DNA of 64,000 nucleotides from Chlamydoabsidia padenii (taxonomy: Eukaryota; Mucoromycota; Mucoromycetes; Mucorales; Cunninghamellaceae): the NCBI GenBank assembly GCA_025330725.1, contig JAIWND010000019.1:62001-126000 (forward strand). Reading direction: 5' to 3'. Below the pieces are notes generated by a model. It was given only the letters and a program-made list of their open reading frames with translations, was not told the origin of the DNA and made no database searches. Position numbers and translations under genes: made by a program. Positions 24,512 through 35,257 of the stretch are shown in pieces; the stretch's first letter is position 1; each line of letters opens with the position of its first letter.

Positions 24512-24562
24512 CGGGATTTGAATTCCGTAATTCAAGACCCGCCTGGTAGGTGGTGCATGAAT
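24512..24562 (+). promoter_or_regulatory. CGGGATTTGAA element paired with TGCATGAAT
   Basis: Exact 11-mer at 24512-24522 and TGCATGAAT at 24554-24562. It sits in a convergent gap. Confidence 0.45.
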
Positions 24563-25229
24563 CATGCATGTATCATAAAATAGAATAGAAAAAGTACGCA
24601 AATCTGGGTAACTTTTGAAGGAGCTATTCAATTAATTTGAGCTTTTCAGGGTTATAAGACACTAGTATGAAGACCATATAGTTTAACTTTGGAGGAAATC
24701 ATCTTGTTATTAAGATATCCTTAAATGCTTTTGTGAGGAAAGTGTCGTCTTCATGACACAAGGAGGACTTGAATGATCACCTCAAAACATTAAAATGTTT
24801 ATTTAAATACAGTTACCCATATCATTTATTACCACTTGCTCTTTTAAGCTTTGTTAATAACATGTCATCAAGTGTTGTCGATGCGTTTCATTCAACAGTC
24901 TTGGTCTGCCGCCGTCTGTTTCTGTTGCTTTGTGCGACTAGATCTCAACGCATGGGTCTTTTCCATTTTTTTGGGGGTGGGGTTGGAGTGGCAGAGTCTA
25001 AAGTGATTTGAAAAAAAAAGTGTACACGTTATTCACAAATCATATTAAAATCCCACATTGTTACACACCTAAATAAGTATAGATCTGTACACATACGTTG
25101 GGGTATCACATAAAACAGCTAAATGACACAGTAGCATAACAGTAACTGAAAGATTACTGTTTAGCTGCTCTCGTGCTATCTCAGAGTGTCAACATGTTGT
25201 CCAAATACATTTCACAGAATCAAGCAAAC

Positions 25230-25270
25230 CGGGATTTGAAATTAAACACCGCACGCACTTTTGCATGAAT
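25230..25270 (+). promoter_or_regulatory. CGGGATTTGAA element paired with TGCATGAAT
   Basis: Exact 11-mer at 25230-25240 and TGCATGAAT at 25262-25270, about 430 bp beyond the 3' end of the subtilisin gene. Confidence 0.45.
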
Positions 25271-25697
25271 GTCCCTTTACCTTGAAATGCATAGTCATGA
25301 TACCATAAAGTGTTCATTTTTTTTTTTTTTCACTAAGTAGATATATAGAAAACCAGAAAGATGGTTATCTGGTGTATATTAATTGTATATGGTCTTTGTA
25401 TACATGGCATTGTTACGCATCACAAAACGTTGAATGCTTTAGTACATATCAAGTAAAAATGCCCTATTGTTGGAGAAAACGTGTAACCTATTCAGGTCAC
25501 AACAAAGTAATAGTCAAAATGACACTATTCCAATTAGAGGTTAAAAGCAAAAAAAAAAAAAAAGTTTATTGTAAATGGAAAGTCAAACTGTAGAATGTAG
25601 GCACGCATGCCCATGTTAAAAAAAATGAGTAGTTTCTACACTAAAAGAAAAATACTATAACTAGGTAAAAAAGTAAAAACTGAGCTACATTCTAATG

Positions 25698-27433
25698 TTA
25701 GTTGGAGGACTTGTTGGAGGTAGCTGTTTTGACCTTGGAGGCATCACTATAGGCAAGCAAGTTGACAGTTTTAGGTCGATTGTCTTTAATGACGTTTTTG
25801 GTACCCAGAGAAGTCAGGGCAGCAAACAAAGCCTTGGGAGTAGGATTATGCAAATCTTGAAGAATCAAAGCAGCAATACCAGTGAGGTGAGGAGCGGCCA
25901 TACTAGTTCCAGACATGATAGCAGTTGCATTCTTTCCACCAATGTAGTCACTTTCCACATTAATACCTAAAAATAAAGATAATGTTAGCCAATTTTGTTC
26001 GTTTGATTCGTCATGTCAAAAATACCTGGGGCAATAATGTCAACACATTTTCCGTAACAGCTTCTATAGTCCAAAGTATCCGTATTGTCCGATGCACCTA
26101 CAGTATAAACATTAGGATTACCAGCAGGCGTGACTTGACATGCATCGCTATTAGTGTAAAGTAAAGAGTTGGTTAGCATGTGGCGATTCTTATCAGTCAA
26201 TATACATACCTAGCCGAGTTTCCAGCAGCGACAATGATTGGCAATCCACTTTTGGCAGCAGCAGTGATAGCTTGATTCAAAGTATCAGCACCTGGAGCAA
26301 TAGAAGGAATACCAAGAGACATGTTGACAAGTGACTTTTTTGTGTGTTTCTTTGCATCCTTCACAACCCATTGAATACCAGTCAAAAGAGAGGATACCGT
26401 GCCTTGACCATTCTTGCCGAGGACTTGGACAGAGACAATAGTAGCATTCTTTGCCACTCCATATCGTTGACCAGCAATAATACCAGAAACATGAGTGCCT
26501 AATAATAAAAGAGATATAATCACTGAGCATTTTCTATCATTCCCCCTCTCCTTGTTATTTAGTACTTACCATGGCCACCACCAATCTTTGTAGTAGTATC
26601 GTTACCAATAGCTGAGAAACCCCAAGATACACGACCATTGAAATCTTGGTGATTCTTGTTGACACCATCGTCGATAACATAAACACGGACACCATGACTT
26701 TATGACAAAAAAGAAAATTGTTAATGTCCAAACAAGTCGAAGTTAATACTTTTTTCTTTTTCCTACTTACCCAGCGCTTTTAGGGTACAGATAAGGTGCT
26801 TTGAGATTGGCCTTGCGTTCACTTATACGTGCAAGATTCCAAGGAGCATTCTTTTGTTTGATAACTTGAGTTGTATGTTTTTTGGTGGTTTTGTCTGGCT
26901 GGTTGGCTGTGCGCTGTGATAATTATAAAGAAGAAAGTGTGAGTTTTTTTTTTGGATTCTCAGGAAAAGAGCGAAAATCGGGATTTGAAAATATCTATTT
27001 TTGGACTTACCATATAATAACGGCGGTGAAGGGAGCTTGGTTTGGGCAAATCAAATTGAATAACATCGTCAGGGACAATAGTTACAATATCATCAAAATG
27101 CTTCAACATGAAACCTAAAACACTCTCATCTGCAATCTTGGTGCTGATTGCCTTGAAAGAGCCATCAATGTCAAAAGTATCAAAGATATGAATCGGGTGG
27201 GTTCGCTTGTTTAAATGAGTTCCATCTTGCAATAATCCATCAGTACCACCAATCAGACCGCCAATTAAATCAAGGATACCTTTCAAGAGATCGGGAATGA
27301 AATCATCAATATCCGTAGTAGGTTTCAATTGGACGATATAATGTTGGTTTTTGCTGATGGTAGGTCGAGTGGCATTCACTAAAAGTGTAGTGTAAAAGAG
27401 GCAGAAAAGGAAGGAGAGGGGTTTAAAATACAT
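25698..27433 (-). CDS. Secreted subtilisin-like serine protease (S8, proteinase K type)
   Basis: Secreted endopeptidase of 457 residues. Exons: 27433-27011, 26913-26771, 26697-26570, 26498-26210, 26147-26026, 25966-25698; phases all agree. A hydrophobic signal peptide (MYFKPLSFLFCLFYTTLLVNA) precedes an I9-type inhibitor propeptide (HYIVQLKPTTDIDDF). The catalytic triad is visible as Asp in YVIDDGVN, His in GGHGTHVSG (created across an intron junction) and Ser in GTSMAAPH. IVAAGNSA gives the oxyanion-hole Asn. The propeptide is longer than in proteinase K because of an inserted Gly/Leu/Ile-rich stretch (LLKGILDLIGGLIGG). Intron 1 (26914-27010) contains an exact CGGGATTTGAA copy, and another element (CGGGATTTCAA) lies 199 bp upstream of the start. 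It probably serves nutrition or wall turnover outside the cell. Confidence 0.95.
26979..26989 (+). promoter_or_regulatory. CGGGATTTGAA element inside subtilisin intron 1
   Basis: Exact copy, the only one of the fifteen located inside a protein-coding transcription unit. Confidence 0.45.
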
Positions 27434-27631
27434 GAATGATAGTAAAAGAAAGGAATGGGCCGCTTGTTAAAAAAGGGTTAGACGGGAAACAAAAGTAAAA
27501 GGGTGATGGTTCTTTTCGATAATTAAAAAGAAGAAGTAAGGAAGAATTAATGAGTTTTTGATCGTACTCTTTTATATGTATCATGTGTAATATAATCATC
27601 CATTTTGTCGTGTAACTATTCCTTGATGCGT

Positions 27632-27642
27632 CGGGATTTCAA
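27632..27642 (+). promoter_or_regulatory. CGGGATTTCAA element upstream of subtilisin gene
   Basis: Exact copy of the C-variant, in reverse orientation relative to the gene. Confidence 0.45.
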
Positions 27643-28208
27643 TGTTGGCTGACAGTAGCTAATGCCTATCTCGGGTTCCATTTGATCAGCTTCCTCCACA
27701 GAAATCCAGTAGATAAAATACAATCAATCACAAAAAATGACAATAAAAGTGTAGATTTTTCCGCGCATGATCTAGAAAATAAAAAGTGAATCTATAAAAG
27801 ACAAAATCTTTCGGATTAGGTAGTCGTACTGTACGTACCTCAATACTCAGGAACTCCGACCAAGATTGGTAAATACTCTTGTGTTCCCTTGATAGCCTGG
27901 CAACTATGGTGACATACTTGTTGGTTTCAATTTCATTTGATGAGTTACAACAATAGAACTCGAAACGTTATCTATAGAAAGGAAAAAACTCATATAAAGT
28001 TGCGTGCTTTTCTATTGGTTATGTATCAACAGGATGACAAATTGCATGAATGTGAGTTTATCATGAACAAACTGAAACCTTAAACAAAAGCACATACATT
28101 TTATATGATATATAATTAGTTTAATGCATCTGTGTGTGCTTCTTTTCCTGTCAAATGCAAACTACATGATGGACAAGGCATTCTGGCTTGGGAGAATGTT
28201 TTTAAAAG

Positions 28209-28228
28209 CGGGATTTGAATTTCAATCC
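28209..28228 (+). promoter_or_regulatory. Double CGGGATTTGAA element, near-palindrome
   Basis: CGGGATTTGAA at 28209-28219 is followed directly by TTTCAATCCC, giving an imperfect inverted repeat. It is located 143 bp upstream of the CH-domain gene start. Confidence 0.5.
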
Positions 28229-28351
28229 CACTTTGACATGATGAAACGTGGATGTGTGTCCTTTTTCATTTTTTGTCTTTCTTTCCTCACTCTCTCTCTC
28301 TCTCTCTTTCTCTTTTTCCCTCTCTCTTCTAATTCACATTCCCTTTATCTA

Positions 28352-28832
28352 ATGTCTTACCATCCTTTTGATACCCCTCCTTTAGTGGAGAGCTCCACTG
28401 GAACTATGGATGAATCTTTACCAACACTACATGAAACGATTGTTGAAGAACCATTGTCTTTACATCAAGAACATCAGCTTCAACAACAACCGCAGTTTAC
28501 TTGGCGTCCTCAAAGTCCTTCTCCAGACAACATTATCCGGGCAGCAAGTCCAATGGGTCGTCGATATTTGAAACCTGTGAATGGAATCCAAATCAAAGGG
28601 TTTGCTCGATCAGGTAATTACTACATAGATTAGTTGCGAAAAGTACTCCAAATTAATCTACTTCTCCCCTTTGATCTCTCATGATTAGCTCAAAGAAGAT
28701 CCTCTGTTTTAACATTGGGAAGTATTGAACGTCTCCAGAACTTTTATGCCAAGAAGGACCTGGTCGTAAACAAGTAAGTTTTGGGTTGGGGAACACTCTT
28801 CATGGTACTAATATGAATACTTTATTTATTTA

Positions 28833-28867
<35 letters not shown>

Positions 28868-30309
28868 TAAAATAAAATAAGAGTAGGGACGCTTGGTTTC
28901 AAGTTTACAGAAGAAGCTGATCCCATGGATGACCAACCACCAACACCACAACATCCTCCTCCTAGTTGGGCAGAACTAGATGTGGAAACTGATCTCGACG
29001 TCTTACTACAGCATTGTTTCCAAGATATACAAGAAACACTAGTAGCATGGGCAATGGTGACTGGACCACGTATGTCCTTATCTGATCAATCTGTGGATTC
29101 GGATACTTCATCGGATACCACGACTTTGCAAATCTTACCTCTTCTCCAATCTGTCACCAAAATGATCAACTCTGTTAAAACTTATACTGTAAATCGCCAC
29201 GATCTCTCTGATCATTCGCTGACTCAGTTACGCCATTCTACTCTCAGTCTGCTCTCGGTGATGAAGGATCTGGAATCACTTTACCGAGTGGATGAAGAGG
29301 AACACAATGACGATACATTGGACGATGGGTATATCTACCGGGCATCCGATTTCCACCATCTCGACAAGGAACGCCAGGCTATTCATCACTATTTGACAAC
29401 AGTCGAAAAATATGCACTCAATCCTCCTCATCACCATGGTGGTCCTCCAACTGCTTTTACTGATGAAATCAAGGCTCTTATGGTCAAAACTGCCTCAGGA
29501 CCTCCCTCACCTATTGATGAAGAAAAGAATGATCAAGACTATCTCACCAGAACCAAATCAACCAACATTATACCTGTCTGGCTGGAAAGAGGATCCTTTT
29601 TGAATGATGACATTGGTAAGAATGAATAATGTGTATACATGGGTCTGACTCGAATTTTTGTTTATATAGGAAGATATCATGCTTTACTAATGGACCATTG
29701 TGGGGAAAATACAATGATTCCTGACCCTCATGAAGATCAAGATGCATTTTGGCAATTCTTGGCGTAAGTACTTGTGTGTGTGTGGATGATATACAGATAT
29801 ATATATATATATATACTAACTTTTTTAATTCTATTAGGGATGGAAATGTTTTATGCCATGCCTACAATAGCATAGTCAAACGATCTCGAAGACCATTTGG
29901 ATTCATCAGCAAGATACATGAAGATACCAAGCGAACATATCGAGCCGTTGAAAATCTTCGCTTCTTTGCTGCGTAAGTACATAATAGACAAGGGGTGATA
30001 ATAAAGATGACACACTCATATTTTATTTTCTAATAGGGCTTGCAAGTTTAGATTCGAAATTGTGTTTGATCCTTTTGATCCAACCATCATTGCCCGTAAA
30101 ACTGAACAAGGTATCTCAATGGTAAGTTAAACAACTAATGGAATCAACTTTTTGGGATTATACTTATCTCCTTTCTTGAAATGATCTAGCTGGAAACTGC
30201 TGTGGGTGTCTTTGGACAAAGCGTCATTCAAGAACTACGCCAGTCAATGGATGCACATTATGGATTAGACAAACTCCTAAACCAATCTCTGGACTTGAAC
30301 AAGAATTAA
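28352..30309 (+). CDS. Conserved protein with calponin-homology-like domain
   Basis: 504 residues. Exons: 28352-28613, 28689-28773, 28882-29615, 29670-29763, 29838-29972, 30037-30121, 30190-30309; phases agree. The N-terminus is Pro/Gln-rich. A central helical region contains SWAELDVETDLDVLLQHCF and QETLVAWAMVTGP. The C-terminal part, spread over four small exons, reads DGNVLCHAYNSIV, FGFISKIHEDTKRTYRAVENLRFFAAACKFRF and resembles a CH domain (the LxDGxxLCxxxN pattern), which binds actin or acts in small-GTPase signalling in other proteins. I do not recognise a named ortholog. The start at 28352 follows a long CT tract; an upstream in-frame ATG (28124) would add a leader-like hydrophobic stretch. 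Intron 2 has a T27 tract, and its acceptor is an unusual ATAAAATAAG. Confidence 0.75.
28836..28862. repeat. Poly(T) tract, 27 nt, in CH-domain gene intron 2
   Basis: T run on the sense strand near the 3' end of the intron 28774-28881. Confidence 0.95.
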
Positions 30310-31198
30310 TACTGTCACCCTCTTTATTTTTTTTTAATAATCACCATCTAGCTAGACATAGCTTTATTATCATCAGTAACCCCTACACTCAATATCATGC
30401 ATACCTTTTAACAAAAAAGAAAAAAAAAACGTTTATCAACTTGCTTTTAATTAACAACTAATAAAAATTATTCTCGTTTTATCATACCCATCAGGGAGAA
30501 CTAGTCTGTCTATGATGGTAAAGGTCTTTGACAGGGGCGACATGCACGTGGGTTCCTTTAAGGGATCGACCCCAGTGCCACGAGTGAGCGGGGTTTGAAA
30601 ATGTTTATTTTTCTTGGTGTTGGTTACCAAAGAATGAGAGAACTCAATGTCAATCCACATTCTTCTCATCTTTGACTTGACTGGCTTCAGGGTTTAACAA
30701 TGTTAATTGGAAGTACAGAAGAACAAAAAAACTACATCTCCATTTTTGAGATGCATTAGTTATTCAGTGAGTAATGGCCAGAACCCACAGTTGGTCTGGA
30801 CTGGCGAGATTTGAAAAATACTATCTTCTTCCTTGATGTTAAAGATGAGAGCTCAACCTGATTAAGGGGGTTTGTGTCTTGACCAACCGAGATAAACACC
30901 ACTGTGTATTAGTTTGCATGAATCGGGGTTTCAATGAAATCTCCGCCGGCGATCCAATGTGATATCATCTAAGAATGTTTTACATGAATAATTTTTTTTA
31001 TTGTACATAGGAAGCTATAATATATAAAAGTATGTAATTGTATGTAGATGGTAGGGGGGGGGCATAACTAATAATGGAATCAAATGATACTATCACTATT
31101 AAAAAAAAAAAAGAGAGAGGGGCATGAATTATAAAGTATAAGGTAACTACAAAGATATGTGTGTGGGGTGGGTAGACTAAAAGAGTAGACAGAGTGAA
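30310..31198. other. Convergent intergenic region with element variants
   Basis: 889 bp between two convergent genes. Element variants occur near 30588 (GCGGGGTTTGAAAAT), 30808 (GGCGAGATTTGAAAAA) and 30923 (TCGGGGTTTCAAT, directly after TGCATGAAT at 30915-30923). A minus-strand open frame near 30510-30620 (GRSLKGTHVHVAPVKD) looks protein-like but has no start, splice structure or recognisable family. Otherwise nothing is seen. Confidence 0.5.
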
Positions 31199-34100
31199 TT
31201 AGAATTGATAATATAAGTTGGATCTATGAATGATCCCATCAGACGCCTTGACCAGCAATAATGGCAACTGATAACAAGTTTTGTTGGAGGTTGGATCGGA
31301 AGGATAAGATTCGATAAAAGGACAATCCAAGAGTTCTTGTCGAGGAGGTAAACGGCACATGACCGATTCCCGACTCTTGTATTCGACCAAAGGCACTTTG
31401 ACATCCCCCAGCCATACTTGTAGATCCCTTGCCAAATTATCACCATGGAGTTGTAGCACATCGTCTTGTAGAGTCGAATAATGTGAGAGGTGAGGAAACA
31501 CAGACGCCGCACGGGGTGGCTGATCGATGATGGGTGGTGGTAAAAAGGTGTAGCTGGCAATATCCGTTCCCACCAAGGTCCATACCGCTGCATCTGATAC
31601 ATCTTCATACCAATACGCGCCACCCAAGGGTCCATTCATCCATGATGTGGTGGATGAGGATGAAGTGGAGGAGGCGGATGAGACGGATACACGGCGGTAA
31701 TGGTTTTCAGGAATAGACACCGATCGAGATCGAGGGTTCATCCAGTTAGTCGTAGTCCCCACCGTTGATGTCGATGATGATCCTTGTAGTACTTGTTGTT
31801 GTTGAAGTCCATAGTCGCTGTAACTGTTAACACGTCGTCGAGGTGGTGGTGGTGCAGAAGTAGTGTTGCTATAAAACTGTTGACCGCCAAATATATCTGC
31901 TGTCATAGCGTTGTTGATCGATGGTGATGGTGGGAGTGGATTGCCATAGGCCGAGACTTTTCTTTTCCGAACAACCCGACCACCTTCTTCAATCATTTCA
32001 TCTTGAGTGAATGTTGCAGGTTGATGCGGTGGAGGAGGTGGGGGCGTTTTCAATATCGGTTGTCGAGGTTCTGTTGATCTGTGCATCCCCACCATATCGT
32101 TGAGACAAGCCAAGTAAGTGACCGGCGTGCTATGCCGTGGTAACATGTATTCCATTATCCCCGATATCAAGTCGGAGCTTGCGTTCTGTTGATACTGTTG
32201 TTTAGTTGCTTGAGAAGGATCGTGGACGATTTGCAGAGCGATTTTGTGTAGCTGAGAAACAGGATCACCGAGAATTTCATCACCAAATTCACCACCATTG
32301 ACAAGTAGAGGTTCATCAATCGATCGAGCACCACCCACAACAGTTGAAGCCTTGTCTACTTTTCGAATGATCATCACCGGACTGACCAAGCCTGTAGTAA
32401 GGCATTGCAAGACAACGTGTTGATTATAATGTATTGCTAATGGTTGTTGAGTGGTATTCTTAAGAGCAATGGCCGGAGGAGGAGGATACTTTACACAAGG
32501 TTTGAATGCACGGTGTCCAATATAATCTTCAGAATGACTCGAGTGATTTCGATCGTCTTTAAGCCTTTGTTGTTCAGGAGATCTGGAGGTGTCGACAAGC
32601 CAAATGACAAAAGGATCCCAAGAAGCCGTTCTTGCCACAAAACAGGTACCATCGTTGCTTTTTGTTTGATCATCGAGTATTTGTCCAGGATAAGCAAAAG
32701 CAGAATCATTCCCATTAGATACACCGAGATATTTGGTGGATACAGTTTGTGAGCGAATGCGATTGAAGAGTGAAACAACAGACCCATGATGAATACATAC
32801 TATGTAGTAAAAAAAAAAATGATTGAGTCAGATGCCTTTTTTTTTTTTTTTCCCTTTCCTTTCCAATGTATACAGACTTACGTTCTACATTCTTGACACT
32901 TTGTCTTTTTTTGGATGGTTTGCTGATAACTTTGATACCTTTTCCTGCCAAAGTACCCGTCCACTGCCCCTGAATGTGTAACTTGACGAGACATTCCACC
33001 CTTTTCCGTTTTTCATCAGCATCGTTTATGTAGAGTTGCTTGGATACACATCGACCACCGCCCACCAGGTCTGCTCGAGGATTGTGGTACCAATCACCTC
33101 CATTGTTTTTAGTTTCGGTGCTTGAATGACTTTTGAATCGAGTACTATGAGAGGGACCAATAAGATCAGTTGCCGAGTTGATCATACCTGCTGTCTGAAG
33201 TGATTGTTGTTTAGGGAACCCAGTTTGTCCTAGGACAGTGGTGTTGGATTGACTATACCATTCGATTTGTCCAGCTTGTGAGGAAGATTCACCAGAGATG
33301 CATACCGTGACTTTAGGAGGAGTCACTACCGACATTGTATCACCATGACCTTCTTGGAATGTCGTGAGTTGTTGTTCATCTCCATCGCCAGTATTACCAG
33401 AGTCCGTTATCGTTGAGTATTTGTTCTTCTTGGTCCACCAAGTCGAGCCAACCAGGATCGCAGTAGGAGGAGGACATAAAAATCTATGTAAAAAAAAAAA
33501 AAAAACCAAAGTTTGAGTGGGTGAGAAAAAACAAAGTTGTGGGGTTAATAACAAAAAAGTGCTACTCACCTTTTTTCAGTGCCATAGCTCTTTTGTGCCA
33601 CCTTGCTAGACATGATGATCACAGTCTTTTCACCCATTGCAGTTGGATCTTTGGATTGTAGATACTGTTGAATGATCGGTTGTAATTTGGCTACAGTTGC
33701 CTGTTGTTGAATCACACGTGCAGTAGCCACCGAGTGAAGATTTCTTGGCGTTAAAGAGCGAAGAGCATTGGTATTGTTGTTAAGATTGGCACTTGTCGTT
33801 GATGTTGGAGTGGTTGGCATTGGTGTTGATTGTTTTCGATAATCCATTAGCAGTTCATCAGGTATCGCTTGGTGATTATCCAAGAATGGGAATGGATCAT
33901 ACGTCGAGTCTTCATTCATAGTAAGTATTGCATCAATATGATTCATACCATTTGTTTTTGTCGTATATGGCATACCAGTAGGAGAAGGGAGAGGTGGTGC
34001 CTGGTTGACGGTGGGATACTGCTGTCGAATAGAGAGATTGGATAATCGGTTATACATTGGAGTGATCGCAGGTGATGATTGTGTAGATGTCATTGTAGCT

Positions 34101-35064
34101 GGTGAAGATGGAGGAGTACAACCAGTTGAGATAGATATCGGATGGTGCTGAGAGGTTAATAACATTGTGCCGCCATTACTGTTACTTTGCATATCCCCTG
34201 ATGATAGAGGATGAACAGTTTTATCCGACGCCTATTTGTCATACCCAAAAAAAAGTCAGTCAGTCAGTCAGTCAGTCAATCTCTTTCCCAATTTAACCGA
34301 GAAGGAGGGAAGGGGAATGGACTTACCAGTGATGTATCATGTAGTGTATCAAATTTCATCGCATCAAAGCCAGTTTTGGTGGATTGTTTTTCATCAGGCG
34401 AAGAGTCCAGAAATCCATCAGGAGAGAAGGCTGTATGATTGGATGAGTTTATCGTTGAGTGTGAGCTGGGACGATTAGGTGTCGGTGATTGGTCGCAGGA
34501 TAAGGTGGAGTCCCAAGTTGCCAAGTGCATTTGTGCATCGGCAAACGATGTCCGCGAGTTCGATTCAAACGATCGATGATCAGTTTGTAGTATGGTGTGA
34601 AGAGAATCCTGTGAGTGTTGTTGACCTATGTGTTGACCATGCTGTGGTTGATGAGAATAGGATAATGGTTGTTGTGGTTGTTGTTCAAATTTGTAGCCAT
34701 CAAAGAAAGAGTCGCCGTGCGAGAAGCCATCAAATGGAAAAGGGACTTGACTAGTAGAAGAGTCCAAATTATTATGACTAGGAGCTTGAGAAGACATTAC
34801 GTTGATGTTGGAGGTGGTGGAATGTATGTTGCCCTGTTCTATTGTTGAAGACCAATGTTTCTGTTGTTGTTGTTGTTGTTGTTGTGAGGATGGAGGATTA
34901 CTTGGCCAGTGATAATCTTGATTAAAGGGTTCCAATGCTGACATGCGTTGTTTTCTTTTACGAGAGTCACCATCTCTATAGTCCATGAATCCAGGAGAAG
35001 TTGTTGTTGTTGTTGAATGGTCATAGTAATTTGAAGGGACGGACATTGGTTGGTACTCTGCCAT
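31199..35064 (-). CDS. CSL (CBF1/RBP-Jk/Suppressor of Hairless) transcription factor
   Basis: Nuclear DNA-binding regulator of 1200 residues; fungal members (S. pombe Cbf11/Cbf12) control adhesion, cell cycle and lipid genes. Exons: 35064-34327, 34231-33570, 33483-32882, 32799-31199; phases agree. A Gln/Ser/Pro-rich disordered N-terminus (1-465) precedes the N-terminal Rel-like DNA-binding domain beginning RFLCPPPTAILVG. The family signature KVISKPSKKRQSVKN is followed across an intron by LFNRIRSQTVSTKYL. The beta-trefoil domain shows VMIIRKVDK and DPVSQLHKIAL. An insertion of roughly 115 low-complexity residues separates it from the C-terminal Rel-like domain (WTLVGTDIASYTF...LQVWLGDVKVP). 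Large N-termini and insertions fit the fungal F2 class. The residue before the start follows CTACAG, so a 5' UTR intron is possible. Intron 1 contains a GTCA repeat. An exact element lies 183 bp upstream. Confidence 0.95.
34255..34279. repeat. GTCA tetranucleotide repeat in CSL intron 1
   Basis: About six GTCA units in the intron 34232-34326. Confidence 0.9.
34862..34885 (-). repeat. CAA repeat coding poly-Gln in CSL N-terminus
   Basis: In-frame Gln codons (GTT repeat on the plus strand). Confidence 0.9.
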
Positions 35065-35246
35065 TCCTGTAGCAGTATGGGAATACTATCAGAGAATGAA
35101 GAGAAAGTGCAAAAGAAAACAAAAAAAAAAAGTTTTGTTTAAATAATAAATAAGAGGAAGGAAAGAAGAAAAGTGTGGGAGACTAGATAAAAAAAAAAAA
35201 AAGACGGCAGTAAGTGGTTGAACATAAAAAAAGTGCGGGGTAGCGT

Positions 35247-35257
35247 CGGGATTTGAA
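35247..35257 (+). promoter_or_regulatory. CGGGATTTGAA element 183 bp upstream of CSL gene
   Basis: Exact copy, reverse relative to the gene. Confidence 0.5.

Larger units (their letters stand above)
23652..25697. other. Gene-poor convergent gap between RIM15 and subtilisin genes
   Basis: 2 kb with no convincing gene on either strand. It contains a T38 tract (23767-23804) in the RIM15 3' flank, dispersed repeat copy B (24333-24470), two exact CGGGATTTGAA copies (24512, 25230), each followed within about 45 bp by TGCATGAAT, and a nearby direct/inverted variant at 24450-24472 (GGGTTTCAAAATTCAAAACCC). Short open frames have no recognisable content. Because the flanking genes converge here, these elements cannot simply be their promoters. 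Confidence 0.6.
27434..28351. other. Divergent promoter region (subtilisin / CH-domain gene)
   Basis: 918 bp without a gene. It holds CGGGATTTCAA at 27632-27642 (199 bp before the subtilisin start), TGCATGAAT at 28043-28051, and a near-palindromic double element at 28209-28228 (143 bp before the plus-strand start), followed by a long CT-rich tract (28274-28340) just before the ATG at 28352. Confidence 0.6.

Noticed and set aside
24300..24600. Exon-like string near a GTAAGT in the convergent gap
   Set aside because: The surrounding sequence is the dispersed repeat; no open frame of meaningful length reaches it.
30540..30620. tRNA-like string (GGGATCGACCCC) on either strand
   Set aside because: No acceptor, D or anticodon arm can be drawn around it, and the T-arm stem does not pair properly.
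34255..34279. CRISPR-like repeat (GTCA units)
   Set aside because: A simple tetranucleotide microsatellite in an intron; CRISPR arrays are not expected in a eukaryotic nuclear genome and no spacers exist.
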